This document shows, piece after piece, positions 36,795 to 48,361 of a stretch of DNA of 64,000 nt. The notes beneath the pieces were generated by a model. The model saw only the letters and a program-made list of their open reading frames with translations. It was not told the DNA's origin and made no database searches. Every line of letters starts with the position of its first letter. The stretch's first letter is position 1. Source of the DNA: Polytrichum commune (lineage: Eukaryota > Streptophyta > Polytrichopsida > Polytrichales > Polytrichaceae); contig OX485807.1 in assembly GCA_950295325.1 (NCBI GenBank), positions 23,097,666 to 23,161,665 of the forward strand, written 5' to 3'. Made by a program: the position numbers and the translations under genes.

Positions 36795-36935
36795 TATGCC
36801 GTCAAGTTTGTGAAGGGGTTGCCTCACATGTGCCCATGCCACCAACCAAATCCAAAGAGAGGGTTAGTAACGTACACGAGGTGAATAACAACAGAAACCC
36901 AATTGTTATCCATGTCACACAATTATGTGCAGCTT
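36795..36935 (+). mobile_element. Element Y3, core fragment
   Basis: A partial copy about 1 kb downstream of the Y1 core, with GCCTCACATGTGCCCATGCC, CCAACCAAATCC, GTAACGTACACGAGGTGAAT and TTGTTATCCATGTCACACA. Flanking parts of the family are not recognisable here. Confidence 0.6.
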
Positions 36936-37109
36936 AAACATACATCTTGCATCATTGAATACACATATTGTGTGAGCCCAAAAGTTACGCTCACACGCTA
37001 ATTAATTTTGAAATAACATAATCTTGGAAGTAAGAAGCAAATAAAGAAAGTGAAAACCACTAAAAATATTTTTTATTTAAAAAAAGAAGTTAAGTGAAGT
37101 TACGATAGG

Positions 37110-37437
37110 AATTTTGGGGGCCGCTCAAGATGCTAGGCAATGCCGCATTAGGAAATTTTGTGTTTTTTTCTCTTTCTCCCGCGCCGGTGCCCCTGGCACG
37201 TTTGCCACTAGATCGCTACGTAGAACATGGAGTGGAAGAAGGGTGTGCATCATTGCAGGTGGAGTCTTGTGAGTGCTCATCCCACTGGAATCTAAGCAGT
37301 GTGGGAATGAACAAGGGGAGTGATTGAGTTATTGGCCACGCGAAGAGCAAAAGAAGAGAAAAAATATGGGAAGTGTTGCGAAAAGGAGGACAAGCTAACT
37401 TGCTCGCCAATATGCTCCCTCAACGGATCAAATCGGG
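37110..37437 (-). other. GC-richer tail downstream of the methyltransferase relic
   Basis: Base composition remains closer to the methyltransferase fragment than to the AT-rich surroundings until about 37110. Short frames are open on both strands, but no domain is recognisable. It is probably further sequence of the same element after several frameshifts. Confidence 0.35.
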
Positions 37438-38598
37438 TCAACACTGGAATCGCCCAGCAGGCTGGCGGCAAGGCGAGGGATCGAGATGCGAGGCGAGGTA
37501 TGGCTCTGTAGGGTTGCAGTGGCAATCGAAGTTGGTGAAGACACGAATGAGGAAGAGCGAAGATCTGTGGAGTGAAGAAATTCGTTTGGCTTCTCCAACC
37601 ATGACCTCAATTTCCTCCTCCATGAATGTGGACCGTTGTGCCCCGTGACCAGAGTCCTCTGCCCCCATAGACAACAACTGGTCACCATGATGCCATTGCA
37701 ATGCAAGGCATAACCCAACATTCCACACCATGGTATTAAGATCCATGGCTTAGCCCAACACGAAGCGTTATTGGCCCTTAGAAATTCCAGGAGTTGTTGC
37801 GGTGCCCGTGTGGAATCCCATGACACCTTCTCGTTCGTTAGCCAATGGTTCGGTATGGGTTTTGGTGTGATCATCCTACACCATCCCAGGTACCCGATCG
37901 CGGAATGTGAATGACTGTGAGAAAGTCATAAAGGTGGGGAAGGCCCTCCGTGGTGCCTCCACTTTGTTGACTAATGCCAACGGGGGCAAATCATCTTGAA
38001 CAACCGGCAAAGAGGTCTGGTGTAGATCCAAGATGTCATCCACCTTTTGATCAAAAGGTGGAGGCACTACAGAAAATGCTGCAGCTAAAGTGGATGGAGG
38101 TGCGAAGTTGGTCCAAAACCACCGAGGCTGGTGGGAATAAGAACTAAGGACCTCGACATCCACAAAAATGGGATCACCAAGGTGTTGACAAATATAATGC
38201 ATGCCTTCCAATACCTTGTTCCGAAAACCTCCCAACAGAGGTACATATTCGAATATGTACCTTGGGGGGGGGGGGTTGGTGGGCATACCACCAATGCATG
38301 AGCCGGATGAGGTCCAAAAACTACTAGATTTGGGATCCTCCAACCTCCGGCCGGCTCCAGCACGTAAGTGACCCTCGCAGGGCCATCTCGTTATCATCAG
38401 ATTCACGGGACCCAACCTTAGTAAGTTTGCCTCGCTGATAAGTGTAACATCACAAGGGAGACGTGCAAAACACCCACGAATGACAGTTGGATCCAATTGT
38501 TGTGGGTACAACACCATCAACTGGTGGATATGTTGACGAGCCACACGGGAGGACACCTGACTGTCATCCACAGACATATTGACAAACCTTGAGACCAA
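37438..38598 (-). pseudogene. C5 cytosine DNA methyltransferase (DNMT3/DRM-like), decayed and 5'-truncated
   Basis: One minus-strand frame carries cytosine-methyltransferase motifs in canonical order: a motif II-like SVDDSQVSSRVARQH, motif IV (LMITRWPCEGHLRAGAG, with the PC nucleophile pair), motif VI as FEYV where ENV is usual, motif VIII-like SYSHQPRWFWTNF, a target-recognition-like stretch, EREGVMGF, and a motif X-like LG-stop-AMDLNTMVW. Three in-frame stops (after VPGMV, after SKGQ, and in motif X) fit single transitions. Motif I is missing because the LTR of a gypsy element begins at about 38600. The family transfers methyl groups to cytosine C5. Sequence style suggests a mobile-element-borne enzyme. 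It cannot be active as it stands. Confidence 0.75.
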
Positions 38599-38599
38599 C

Positions 38600-38868
38600 T
38601 ATAAAGTAATTACAAATATTAATAGATAATTGAAAATTCTAACCACATGTGCTAGTGTGTAAGCAGATGATGATGGGAGCTAGACCATTCTCAATTGAAG
38701 ATGGATGGATTGGAGTTAGACAACTTCAGATTGACAACATGTGCACTAGGGTAGACAACTCCGCATTTAGTGCAGTAGATTTAGACCATTCCATATTAAG
38801 AACATGTGCACATGAATTAGACAGCTCTCGATGAGGTGCACTGGACTCAGACCACTCCAAATTTGTTA
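38600..38868 (+). repeat. 5' LTR fragment of Ty3/gypsy remnant
   Basis: It aligns with the start of the 3' LTR at 40412-40676 (TACAAATATT, TTGAAAATTCTAACCACATG, GATGGGAGCTAGAC, GACTCCGCATTTAGTGCA type blocks, CTCTCGATGAGGTGCACTGG). It ends abruptly where RNase H coding sequence begins, so an internal deletion joined the LTR to the pol gene. Confidence 0.75.
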
Positions 38869-40411
38869 CAATTATTTGTTAGAAGAGTTTGATTTTGACA
38901 TAGAGTTTGTTAAAGGTTAAAAAAAATGGTTGTTGATGTTTTGTCTAGAAGACCGTTAGCAAATGCTATCTCATGCATTATAAATTATTTGATGGATGAA
39001 ATTAAAGGGCATTATGCCACTGATGATTTGTTTAAACTTCCCTTCGAGAGTTTGTTTAAGAAAGCTAGGACCGCAGATGAAATTAGAAAATTTAAATATT
39101 TTAAAGTGAAAGATGAGATTTTATATTATAGTGGTCAAGTTTGTGTTCCCAAGGTTGGAGAACACATACTCAACATTATGAATAAATTTCATGGCATTCC
39201 AATAGCATGACATCCAAATATTCAAAAGACTTATATGACAATGAAGTGCCATTATTATTGGCCATGAATGGAAAAATATATTAAAGAATATGTTGAGAGA
39301 TGTTTCAAATATCAAGTTTTCAAATTAGAACAAGTGAAGGGCGCCGGGTTGTCACAACCAATAAATGTGCATAACTTGAAATTTGAATCAGTTAGTATGG
39401 ATTTTATTATTTGATTGTCTAAGACGCAAAATGACTTTCTTTATTATCATGATAGTTGTAGATAGATTGACTAAGATAGCTCATTTTATTTTTATAGTTA
39501 CCACTATAATTGCTTATGGAGTAGTTTAGTTATTTATGAGATAAATTTTTAGACACCATGGAATTCCACGTGAAATTATAAATGATAGAGATTGCAAGTT
39601 TGTGAGTGAATTTTGGACTACACTATTCAAATTGTGTGTGACCAAAATTAAACTAACTACTGCATATCATCTTGAGAGTGAGGGACAAATAGAACGAACA
39701 AACAAAACTCTTAAGGATATGTTGAGGATGTATGTTGCCAAGAAACAACATTTATGGGATAAGTGGTTGCATATGATTGAATTTGCTTATAATGATCATG
39801 TAAATAATAATATAGAAGTAAGTCCATTTTATGTTCTATGTGATCAGGATTATAGAACTCCAATTACATTTTCTACTCCTAAGATAATCAAAAAAATTGA
39901 TTTTGAAAAGTGCTTAGGATAGAGCTAACCATGATGATGATAACAAAATAATTTTTTGTGAATTTAAAGTAGGTAATAAGGTATTTTTAAAGGTAGCACC
40001 AAATCGATCTGGACTGAAGTTTGGTAACTCCAAGAAGTTATCGGCTAGATTTTGTGGTGTATTTGAAATTCTGAAGAAGATAGGACAAGTAGCTTACGAA
40101 TTGAAGCTTCCTGAGGATTGGAAGATTTATAATGTATTTCATGTGGGATTGTTGAGAAAATATGTGTATGTACCTAACCATATTTTGCATGATCTTCCAA
40201 GAGTTGCTCCAAAGGGAGAACTTCTTGCTGAACCTAAAAAAATTTTAAAGATAGAGATCCAACATCTTAGAAATAAGACGTTCTGTAGATTTTATGTGAA
40301 ATAGAAAGATTATCCTAAAGAAGAAGCTTCTTGCGAAAGAGAAGTTGATTTTAAAAGGAATTACCCTAATTTTGTCATTGAGGACAATGACTTTTCATGG
40401 AAGGGGGAGAT
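38869..40411 (+). pseudogene. Ty3/gypsy pol remnant: RNase H end, integrase, C-terminal tail
   Basis: It starts in the last part of RNase H (LEEFDFDIEFVKG, then a frameshift and VVDVLSRRP). The integrase zinc-binding region follows (NIMNKFHGIPIA, stop, HPNIQK; a partner Cys of the HHCC motif is lost in RCFKYQ). The integrase core has DRDCKFVSEFW, AYHLESEGQIERTNKTLK and FAYNDHVNNN. Beyond it lies a tail like that of plant gypsy elements (LPEDWKIYNVFHVGLLRKYV). Several stops and frameshifts break it. Gag, protease, reverse transcriptase and most of RNase H are absent. A purine tract (GGAAGGGGGAGA, about 40399-40410) precedes the 3' LTR. Confidence 0.85.
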
Positions 40412-41300
40412 TGTAGAGTAACTACAAATATTGATGGATGATTGAAAATTCTAACCACATGTGCTAGTGTATAAGTAAGGGTTGATGGGAGCTAGACAAC
40501 TCCTAGTTGAAGATGAATGGACTAGAGTTAGACATGTCCATATTAAGAACGTGTACACAAGGGTTAGATAGCTCCGCATTTAGTGCATTGGAATTAGACC
40601 ATTTCATATTGAAAACATGTGCACATGAGTTAGACAACTCTCGATGAGGTGCACTGGAGTTAGACCACTCCAAAATTGGAAAGGTAAATGCTATTCATTG
40701 GAGTTAGACAACTCTCAATGAATAGATAAATCTAGTTGGAATTAGACAATTCCAACTAGAAGGAATGATGGATGAATCCGGTTGGAATTAAACAATTCGA
40801 ATTGGAAGAATGAAATTGAGATAAAAGATGGAAGAATGTTCTAGAAGAACCAAAGATAGAAGATTCATAATGAACTAAGAGATATAGCTATGAGTAGAGT
40901 ATTTTTACTATATGTGAAAATAGAAAGTAAAAGTGGTGTCTTTGGCATAAGAGGAAGCTCGGGGGAGGAAAATGATATTTTTATCTCTCTCTTATGGTTG
41001 GGTGGTTGAGCTTAAACCAAGACCTACTTGGTCTAGGATTATAATTTGACATTAGAAAGTCAATATACTGAACTCTTCAACTTATCGTTTTGATTGATAA
41101 GTGTTAGTGTGAAAATTGGTGATAAACTTGTGAGAGGGTTGTTATAATTTGCGCTAGATCCTAAACCCAAAGAACGTGAGCCCGAGTGACAGTTCCCCAC
41201 GCCAAACTAGGTTGAATCAACGTCGGGTGCTATCATTGATTCAACGTCATTGAGGAAAGGGGATCGGCCCTCCGATGCCCTAGAGATGGAGAATGATAAT
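40412..41300 (+). repeat. 3' LTR of the Ty3/gypsy remnant (end approximate)
   Basis: It begins TGTAGAGTAACTACAAATAT directly after the polypurine tract. Its first 265 bp match the 5' fragment. It contains many short internal GTTAGACnACTC repeats. The right end cannot be fixed because the other LTR is truncated; about 41300 is an estimate from the change in texture. Confidence 0.6.
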
Positions 41301-44300
41301 GTTGGTTCCGAGTAATAACCATAAATTCATAATGGGTTCAATTATTGAAACCAACCACATAAATTAATATGATGTCAAGGTAAAAAATCAAAATGTGGAA
41401 GACAACCTACACATGTAACCACTACCAATCTTATGGTTTTTTGGTCATCAATCCAACCTCACCATAAGGGAATATAAACACCGCCCACTTGGTGTACACA
41501 TAAGGGTCTCGTTGGTCATTACTCCAACCTCAGCCCCATGATACTCTATTACAAATTAGAACAACACAAAATATGGCAATGTTAGTAACGTCCAACAACA
41601 TAAGTCGTCACGGGGGAAGATACTACAACGAAATACATAAATCAATACAATTGTAACACTGGATATTCTTCCCAAAATAATAATTAAGCAAAAATTCAAA
41701 TTAACCACGCATAACCAACACTCGTCTGTGGTTGGTGGTAAAGCGTAAAATATCCCTATTGCTGTGAAAAATAATTGGTACATAAGCACATTTCTCATCT
41801 TCCTACTACAACACAAAACTCCTTCCTTACAAAAAGCTTTGGAAGTTGTGTTTCTAAATCCAATTCAACCTATGAATTATCTTCTTAGGTCGAATGAAGA
41901 TTCTATGTGCTAAACAATTCTTCGTGGCAATCTCGTGTATCACATTCATAAACGAATTCCAATGTCGGCCAAATTGCCCCCAAAGAATTCAAATATGTGG
42001 TTGCTTAATTGTTTTCCCTCCGTTTTTAACCAAAAGAAAAGGAAAACACCCTCCTATGTCAAGTACCTCTTACAACTTGGTGTAGAGAAAGAATGAGCCA
42101 ACCGCAAGCTCGCCGCAATCCCACGCCTTTCACGTGGTCCCAGATGCTTCCGCAAACCTATCCCGCGATGCTTCATCCTTAATTTCTCATAAGATGTTTG
42201 CGGGGTCATTAAATCAAAACCCGCAAACCTCTAGTTAACATCGTCTATGATTGAGACTAAGACGGCACCTAATTGTCTTCGAGCCCCCAAATTTCTTTGT
42301 TGATTAATGAACACATCCTTGGCAAATGCTTTCGCACAATTTCATCTTTCAAAAATTCAAGAATTTCACCTTTGACAAATGAAACATGAATGCCCCCAAC
42401 CGTCGTTATTAATCATTACTCCGGTCCTGAAGACAAACGAAACATGACACAAGTCCCATCGTATTATTCGATGCCAATGTATAAAGGTTGCCGCAACCAC
42501 AAACGACAATAGTAATCGAAAACAACTGCAACCTGCCGCAGACAGCCGCCAACAGTTGTTGCCCGCCGCTGACATTTGTTTGCCACATATGACCGTCAAC
42601 TGCTGCAGCCAACACCGCCAACTGCCGCCAGAATTTGAGAAGAAGCGGGCAGACAAAGGTCTGCCAAGAACTTTGGCTCTTCTTCCCTTTCCTTTTTCTT
42701 TAAATTTTTTTTTGGAATCAATTTTTTTCCTTCAGTTAGAATCAAGAATTTTTCCTTCACAACTCAATGTCGTGAATTTAAGCTTACAAGCAGCCAAATA
42801 ACAAGAAATTCCATAGAAAATTCAATAATTTATCATCTTAATTCACCTTGATGTGCCATTTACAAACAAACATTATTTTTCTTGTTGCTCCACAAATCTA
42901 CGGTATTCTTTGTTTCGACACTCCACAACTTCGTTACTTCTTGTCCTCACGCCCTTTATTGCGTGTCATATCTTAAGAATGAAGATCAAAAGAAGAAAAA
43001 TGAAGCATTCTTGCCAAGTGAGAAGAAAAATAATCAAACCCTTGTAAGAGCTCTAATTCTCTTTTCGAATGCACACAATGAATCAAGTTATCTCTCACTT
43101 CACCACTGGAGAATCCAAGTAAAGGGAGAATAATTAAAGATTTATTACAAAAAAATATGCAATCTTCACCTCACACAAGCTTTCTCCACACACTCACTTA
43201 CAAGGCTTGACTTGGCAAAAATTCCAAGCCAAGAAAGAGGCTATTCACTTAGGAGCATCTCTCCAACTTCTAAGATTCATCCATCCAAATCTAAATGAAT
43301 GAAATCCCACGGATAAGGTGCGACCACCAATGCCACATACCCTGACAACATGGTTGAGGTGTGTTTGATTGTCACAACTTCGCCTTGATTGCTATAGCGG
43401 CAGTTGATGTTGTGCGTTTTCCAAGTCCATGACAACAACACAACAAAAGTTTACGCATCGTACTCTTCCAACTCAACTTAGAGTTACCATCATTGTGGTT
43501 GCCATTCTTGTTGGTCAAAGGGAGCCTCGAGCAATTGGGGATGGAGTCCGGGGTCCCAAACTCTCTGTAGCACTGATCACAAGTGGGGAGGAGGAATTGA
43601 ATTATTGTAGGGAGAATTTTAACTGTGGTGACCTTGTGGTGACTCGAATCGGAGGTGTTGTGTTGGGATTCTAGGTCGCGGCGGCTCAAATCCAAATTGT
43701 GCACTCGGCATGTGTCGTTGCGAGGATTGGGCAGGCGCCATTTAGCGGGTGGAGGAATGTCGTGACATGTGCGAGAGTGGGTGTTTTGATTATGTGTTGG
43801 GGTTTGTTTGCGCGTGTGGTAGAATTGGAGGTTGCGCGTAGCCATGCACGGGAGAATCGGTTGTCCGTGTGGGTTGGGTTGGGTTGGGTTGTGGAAGCAC
43901 ATCCTTCACCGAAAACATCATCAACACATGTGTTGCAGCAACCCCTTCGAAGGCAGCAAGTGCATTCTTTATCAGCCCATTGTTGGCAACAAGTGATGTG
44001 TGGCAAGGGAAGGTCCAGCCGGAGGAGGATAGTAGTCATCAACAATTTGGGAACAAGTGGTTGTGATGATTCATTTGTTCATGCAGCCTTCACCACAGGT
44101 TGCGGTGGTAATTAGGCATGTCTCAAACCTGTTGTTTCTGGAAGGAACGATTGAGGGATTATTACGCATAACCAAGGTAGTATTGGATAGTTTGAAGGAT
44201 GTGGGAGAGTGGAGGCTTGCGAAGAGAGCGCCAACTGCGCAAAGCAAGGTCCATAGGCGGGGCAACCCTCGTAGATTAGCAAGAACCGGGGAATGGTGTC

Positions 44301-44933
44301 ATGATGTCCTCCTGTAAGCATGATTGAGGCAACGAGACCATAATGAGTAGAATTAGGTTAATGGCATGTAGGAAGGAGTGTGATAGGATTGGTGTTGTGC
44401 TTAGTGACATTGTAAGTGACTAAAGCGTTTGTGAATGCTTGAATGTTTTTAATACAATGGTGTCATGAACACCACACCCAATTGACTCGAATAAAATCAC
44501 ATGTGGTGAAAGAATAACTAGCAAGCGTGACAAGAGGATTCCCCACCCAAATTAGGACGCATTTAAGGGTGGGGAAGATTCTTTCTCACATACTGCCATA
44601 GAGAATTCTACATGTTCCCTAGCTATTTGAACCTCATGCAGTAAAAAATAAACGCAAGTTACACAAACTTCCCACTAAACTTAGTTTGCACAAATTTCAC
44701 TAGTCCCATAATTACTTAGGGTAATTTGCCACTCGTGGTTTAACATGTAAAGGGAGGCTCTCATGGCCTCTTTCACATAATATAGGATTAGGTAACTAAT
44801 TTTGGCCATTGATGTAAATATCACAATCTATAGTTGATATTCATTAGGTAACACCAACTTAACCCTAAAGTATATTTACCTTGGGGTTATATTAAGTTAC
44901 CATGTAGGTTCATTATAGGCAAGGAATAAACGA
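41301..44933. other. Intergenic, no gene recognised
   Basis: AT-rich to 42100. Imperfect CAACTGCCGCC-type repeats occur around 42490-42640. A GC-richer block at 43370-44330 has overlapping ORFs on both strands up to 176 codons, none with a recognisable domain. Nothing identifiable from 44340 to 44933. Confidence 0.45.
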
Positions 44934-46853
44934 GAGCTGACCAATCTTGTCTAGATTGAACTCTTGTCAGAATAGGATATGTTATCCCTCTTGTAGAGTT
45001 AGGTTTAGTAGTGACAACATACATCCCTTTGCTAGTAGGGTCTTGATATTCACAGGGTAAATTATTTTACATTCCTCTTTATCTGAGTCATGTTTAGGAA
45101 AGATAGATTACTGTCCCCACTATGAAGCCCTTCTATCTGAAATTGTATGGTCAAATATTCAGATAATCGGTTCAGAGTAATTTTTGCAGCAGTTTGCTGA
45201 CAATCTGCAGTTTAAAGTTACGGTACATCCCCCGCTCTCAGATGGTTGTTAAGAGACTCCAACCCTTTGGCAGTCGGGTGGTGCTTAAGAGTTCTGGTGT
45301 GGTAGTTTACCAACAGTTTATAAGAGGAGACTATTCTGTCTTAACTTCCGCAGTAAGCCGCATGATCAGGTAATCATAATATCTCACTACCAGGTATTCA
45401 CATTCCAGTAATAAGTCTGAATGAGAGTCTTATTTCCATACATCTGTCCATGACGTTTTTATCTAATTCTGGTTTAACAGGATTGATGTCAACTCCTGCC
45501 CTTATTTGTTCAGAGACAACATATACGTACAGATTATCAAGAATGTTTAGAACAAGTTATTGAGTATAAACTTGTTCATACAAAACTGTTAATCAGATCA
45601 ATAGTACTTATGCAGTAAAGCGATGACCAGTACAAGTAGACTTCAGATATCTCGTTGCAATTATACATATCAGAGCGGCATTCTCAAGTGGTATAGTTAA
45701 GGTGTGCCTTAAGTTAATACTCATCCCTTCTCATTAACTAGTTTGCTTCTGTTGGAAGAAAACTGTGAGAGGACTCTAATTCATATTTGCCAGGTTATCA
45801 TGGCTTTAATCATAAGGACATATTTCCATAACTCAGTCAGTATTCTCAGAAACTGCGTACCAGCAAAGATTAGTTCACAACAGTTCGCTGTATTATATTA
45901 GTACCTTCACATAGTTCAGATACCCCAAATAACAGAGCAGGTACTATATCAGTTTAGGATGTAGAGAGTAGAAATTGTTTTTTCATCAAGAAAAATATAT
46001 AGACTCATAGTAAGAAATCCAAAGTTCAAGAAAAAATTTTAAGCCAAATTTTTCTTGGGGGATAACTATGAGTGGACAGTTCTTCGGAAGGTGCGCAACA
46101 CTTGTAGAAGAGGTCCTCACCTGTGCCCATGCTCCCCACATTTACAAGAAAAGTTAGTAGAGCGTACAACAGGTGTCAACGAACCTCTTACTTGTTATCG
46201 ATGTCAACAAGGCTATTCCTCTTCCTTAGAAGTAGGTAAAATTTATCCACTCTACATATATGTAGGAAATACTGGTATATTTCAATGTAATATAAGTATA
46301 GTCTCATCAAGAATTTACGAGTAGTTTGCATCCATCAGGAGTATAATCAGTGTAGATATACTTCAATTCAGATTTAACACCTTATACTCGTCTTTAGATG
46401 AGTTAACTTTGCCCATCTTGCTGATGCCGTCTTTTCTGGAACTTAAGCAGTTCTCCTTGATCAGTTTATATGATATTGTTGAGTCAGATCCTATACTCGC
46501 ATTCAAGAGGACTGTTCTCTCTCTTTTTCAATGCTTCTCGGACTCAGTCTAGCAATTGAGCATATGCTTTCTACCACTACCGGTTCGGCTGTGCTCACAT
46601 ATCTACAGCGTCTCAGTTCTGAACCACGCTTCCTCCGCAGAGTTTCTCTCCCAGAACACTGTTTAAGCAGACAGACAGAAAGAACCTGACTCTACGCGCT
46701 CATTTCAGGAGTACTGTCAGGTATATTGTGTGGGCGAGGATCATGTAGACCCGCCCCGCATCGCTATCTTTTTATACTGTTATTTTTTCCTTATTTCGGA
46801 CGGGCAACCCGTAAGGGTATATTTGGAAATAGGTATTACAGAATTTCAAGAAT

Positions 46854-46894
<41 letters not shown>
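44934..46894 (+). mobile_element. GA-bounded element X2
   Basis: It begins GAGAGCTGACCAATCTTGTC and ends AGAATTAGAGAG in a GA run (46855-46894). Both ends match X1 in inverse orientation. Near the right end a CGGGCAACCCG palindrome and, on the minus strand, a TATAAAAAGATA box (about 46765) parallel the X1 terminus. The core at 46066-46215 matches the X1 core and can be read as an 89-codon ORF containing CRRGPHLCPCSP, ERTTGV and CYRC, a CxC plus CxxC arrangement. Other parts are diverged. Whether the core codes for protein is unproven. Confidence 0.6.
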
Positions 46895-46900
<6 letters not shown>

Positions 46901-48326
46901 CAAAGCTTGAATTTTTGCTTAACAAAGGCCAAACCCTTCAAACTCTTCCTCATTGCATTGCAAAGGTGGGTGGGAAGTTTCCCTAAACTCTTTCAGTTTC
47001 TTTATCATCAATCTAACTGTAATAATTGAATGTTTGCATGATGAAGTATATTTGTTTGCAAACATGACTAAGTATGTGCAATTTCATATATGAGCATGTT
47101 GCACATTAGAGTAATTTGCATTGCAAGAATGTGTACCTTATTTAGGGTTTTTATTTTCAAATAATAACCAACATAAGAGTTTGAGTGCAAATGTCTCGTA
47201 CCTTGGAAGTTCAGTCAACCACCACTCTCCTTCACTACAAGATATATGTAACAAAACCACAACAACTATGGAGTACTTACTAGGGTACAACTTCCTAGTA
47301 CCTTCAACCAATAAATTTGTGTAGAATTCATAGGGAGGTCACTCCATTATCAAGTTGAACACCACGTTCGAACAAAGTTTGCTACCCCTATATTACGTGC
47401 CATAGATAATTTTAAAATTTATGATATTTTTTCTACATATATATATAACCATTGGTAGTATCTTTTGTATATTTTTTGGAATGTTTAGTAATCTTCATTT
47501 TTGTAGTAAATTTTTTGTTCAATTCTACGTCATTCTAGTTAGAAACGGTATGTTTTATATTAAAAATAAATAAAATCATCAAGTTACCATCTCCTACAAT
47601 GTAATAGGTATCGTGTATATCTACTCATGAAAAAAAAATTGATAAAATTTTGACTCATTTTGGGGATGCTTTATGTAAAAAGTAGGATTTTTACATGTAA
47701 AGTGTTTGCACGTGATTGTTCAACTTTACAAAGGTTTGACCTCCCCGTGGTATTACGACCAACCAACAAACTTTTGAGAATTAGTCGCGTACACGAGGTA
47801 AATAGCAACAAGACCCAATTGTCAACCGTGTCACACACATGTAACATAATTCAAATGCATGGTAGTATTTCAAACCACTTCATCTTTGTAAAACAACAAA
47901 TGAACGGTCAAACATGTTCCTTTGCAATGATTGGGTTACTCTGAGTAAAATACTCCTCTTGAAATTTTACCTAACTCCTCCCATGTTTAGCATGTATCTA
48001 CTGCCTTAATAAGTATAAACAATGTGAGCACTTCCTCTCACTTGCTTGCATGGGGAAAAACAAGTGGTTCTTTTAGGGTTTAGGGTTTATATTGGAGACC
48101 TTAAGCATGGTAAGTTTTCAAAAACCCTATACTTTGACCATGGGTTAGTGACGTGAGTTACGTCAATAACTTTGGTTATGTTACTTTATTCATCTACTAT
48201 GGTGGTACATTTGTTTCATGATAAGTGTGATATCTTTCCATGTGTATAGATTTATAATCTATTTGGGCCTAAATCCTTTTTTTATTTGTAGGTAGATTAC
48301 AATTTTATATTATTAAATCAATGGGC

Positions 48327-48358
<32 letters not shown>
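46855..48358 (+). mobile_element. GA-bounded element Y2
   Basis: It starts at the same GA run that ends X2 and finishes at a second GA run (48330-48358). Without the MITE at 47329-47749 it is about 1.08 kb and collinear with Y1: AAAGGCCAAACCCTTCAA, AAAGGTGGGTGGGAA, CGACCAACCAACAAAC, GTACACGAGGTAAATAGCAA, TAGGGTTTATATTGGAGACC and GGGCATTGAGAG. The MITE interrupts the conserved core just before the CCAACCAACAAA block. Confidence 0.65.
47329..47749. mobile_element. hAT-like MITE, copy 2 (421 bp)
   Basis: The termini CATAGGGAGGTCACT and GGTTTGACCTCCCCGTG are divergent versions of the copy-1 ends. Long internal identity to copy 1 exists in reverse orientation (ATATTACGTGCCATA ... TTTATGATATTTTTTCTACA). 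The flanking 8-mers GTAGAATT and GTATTACG do not match, so the target duplication has decayed or the ends were trimmed. Confidence 0.75.

Positions 48359-48361
<3 letters not shown>

Noticed and set aside
43370-44330. Protein-coding gene in the GC-richer block
   Set aside because: Both strands have similar-length ORFs, no domain or splice pattern is recognisable, and the signal is explained by composition.
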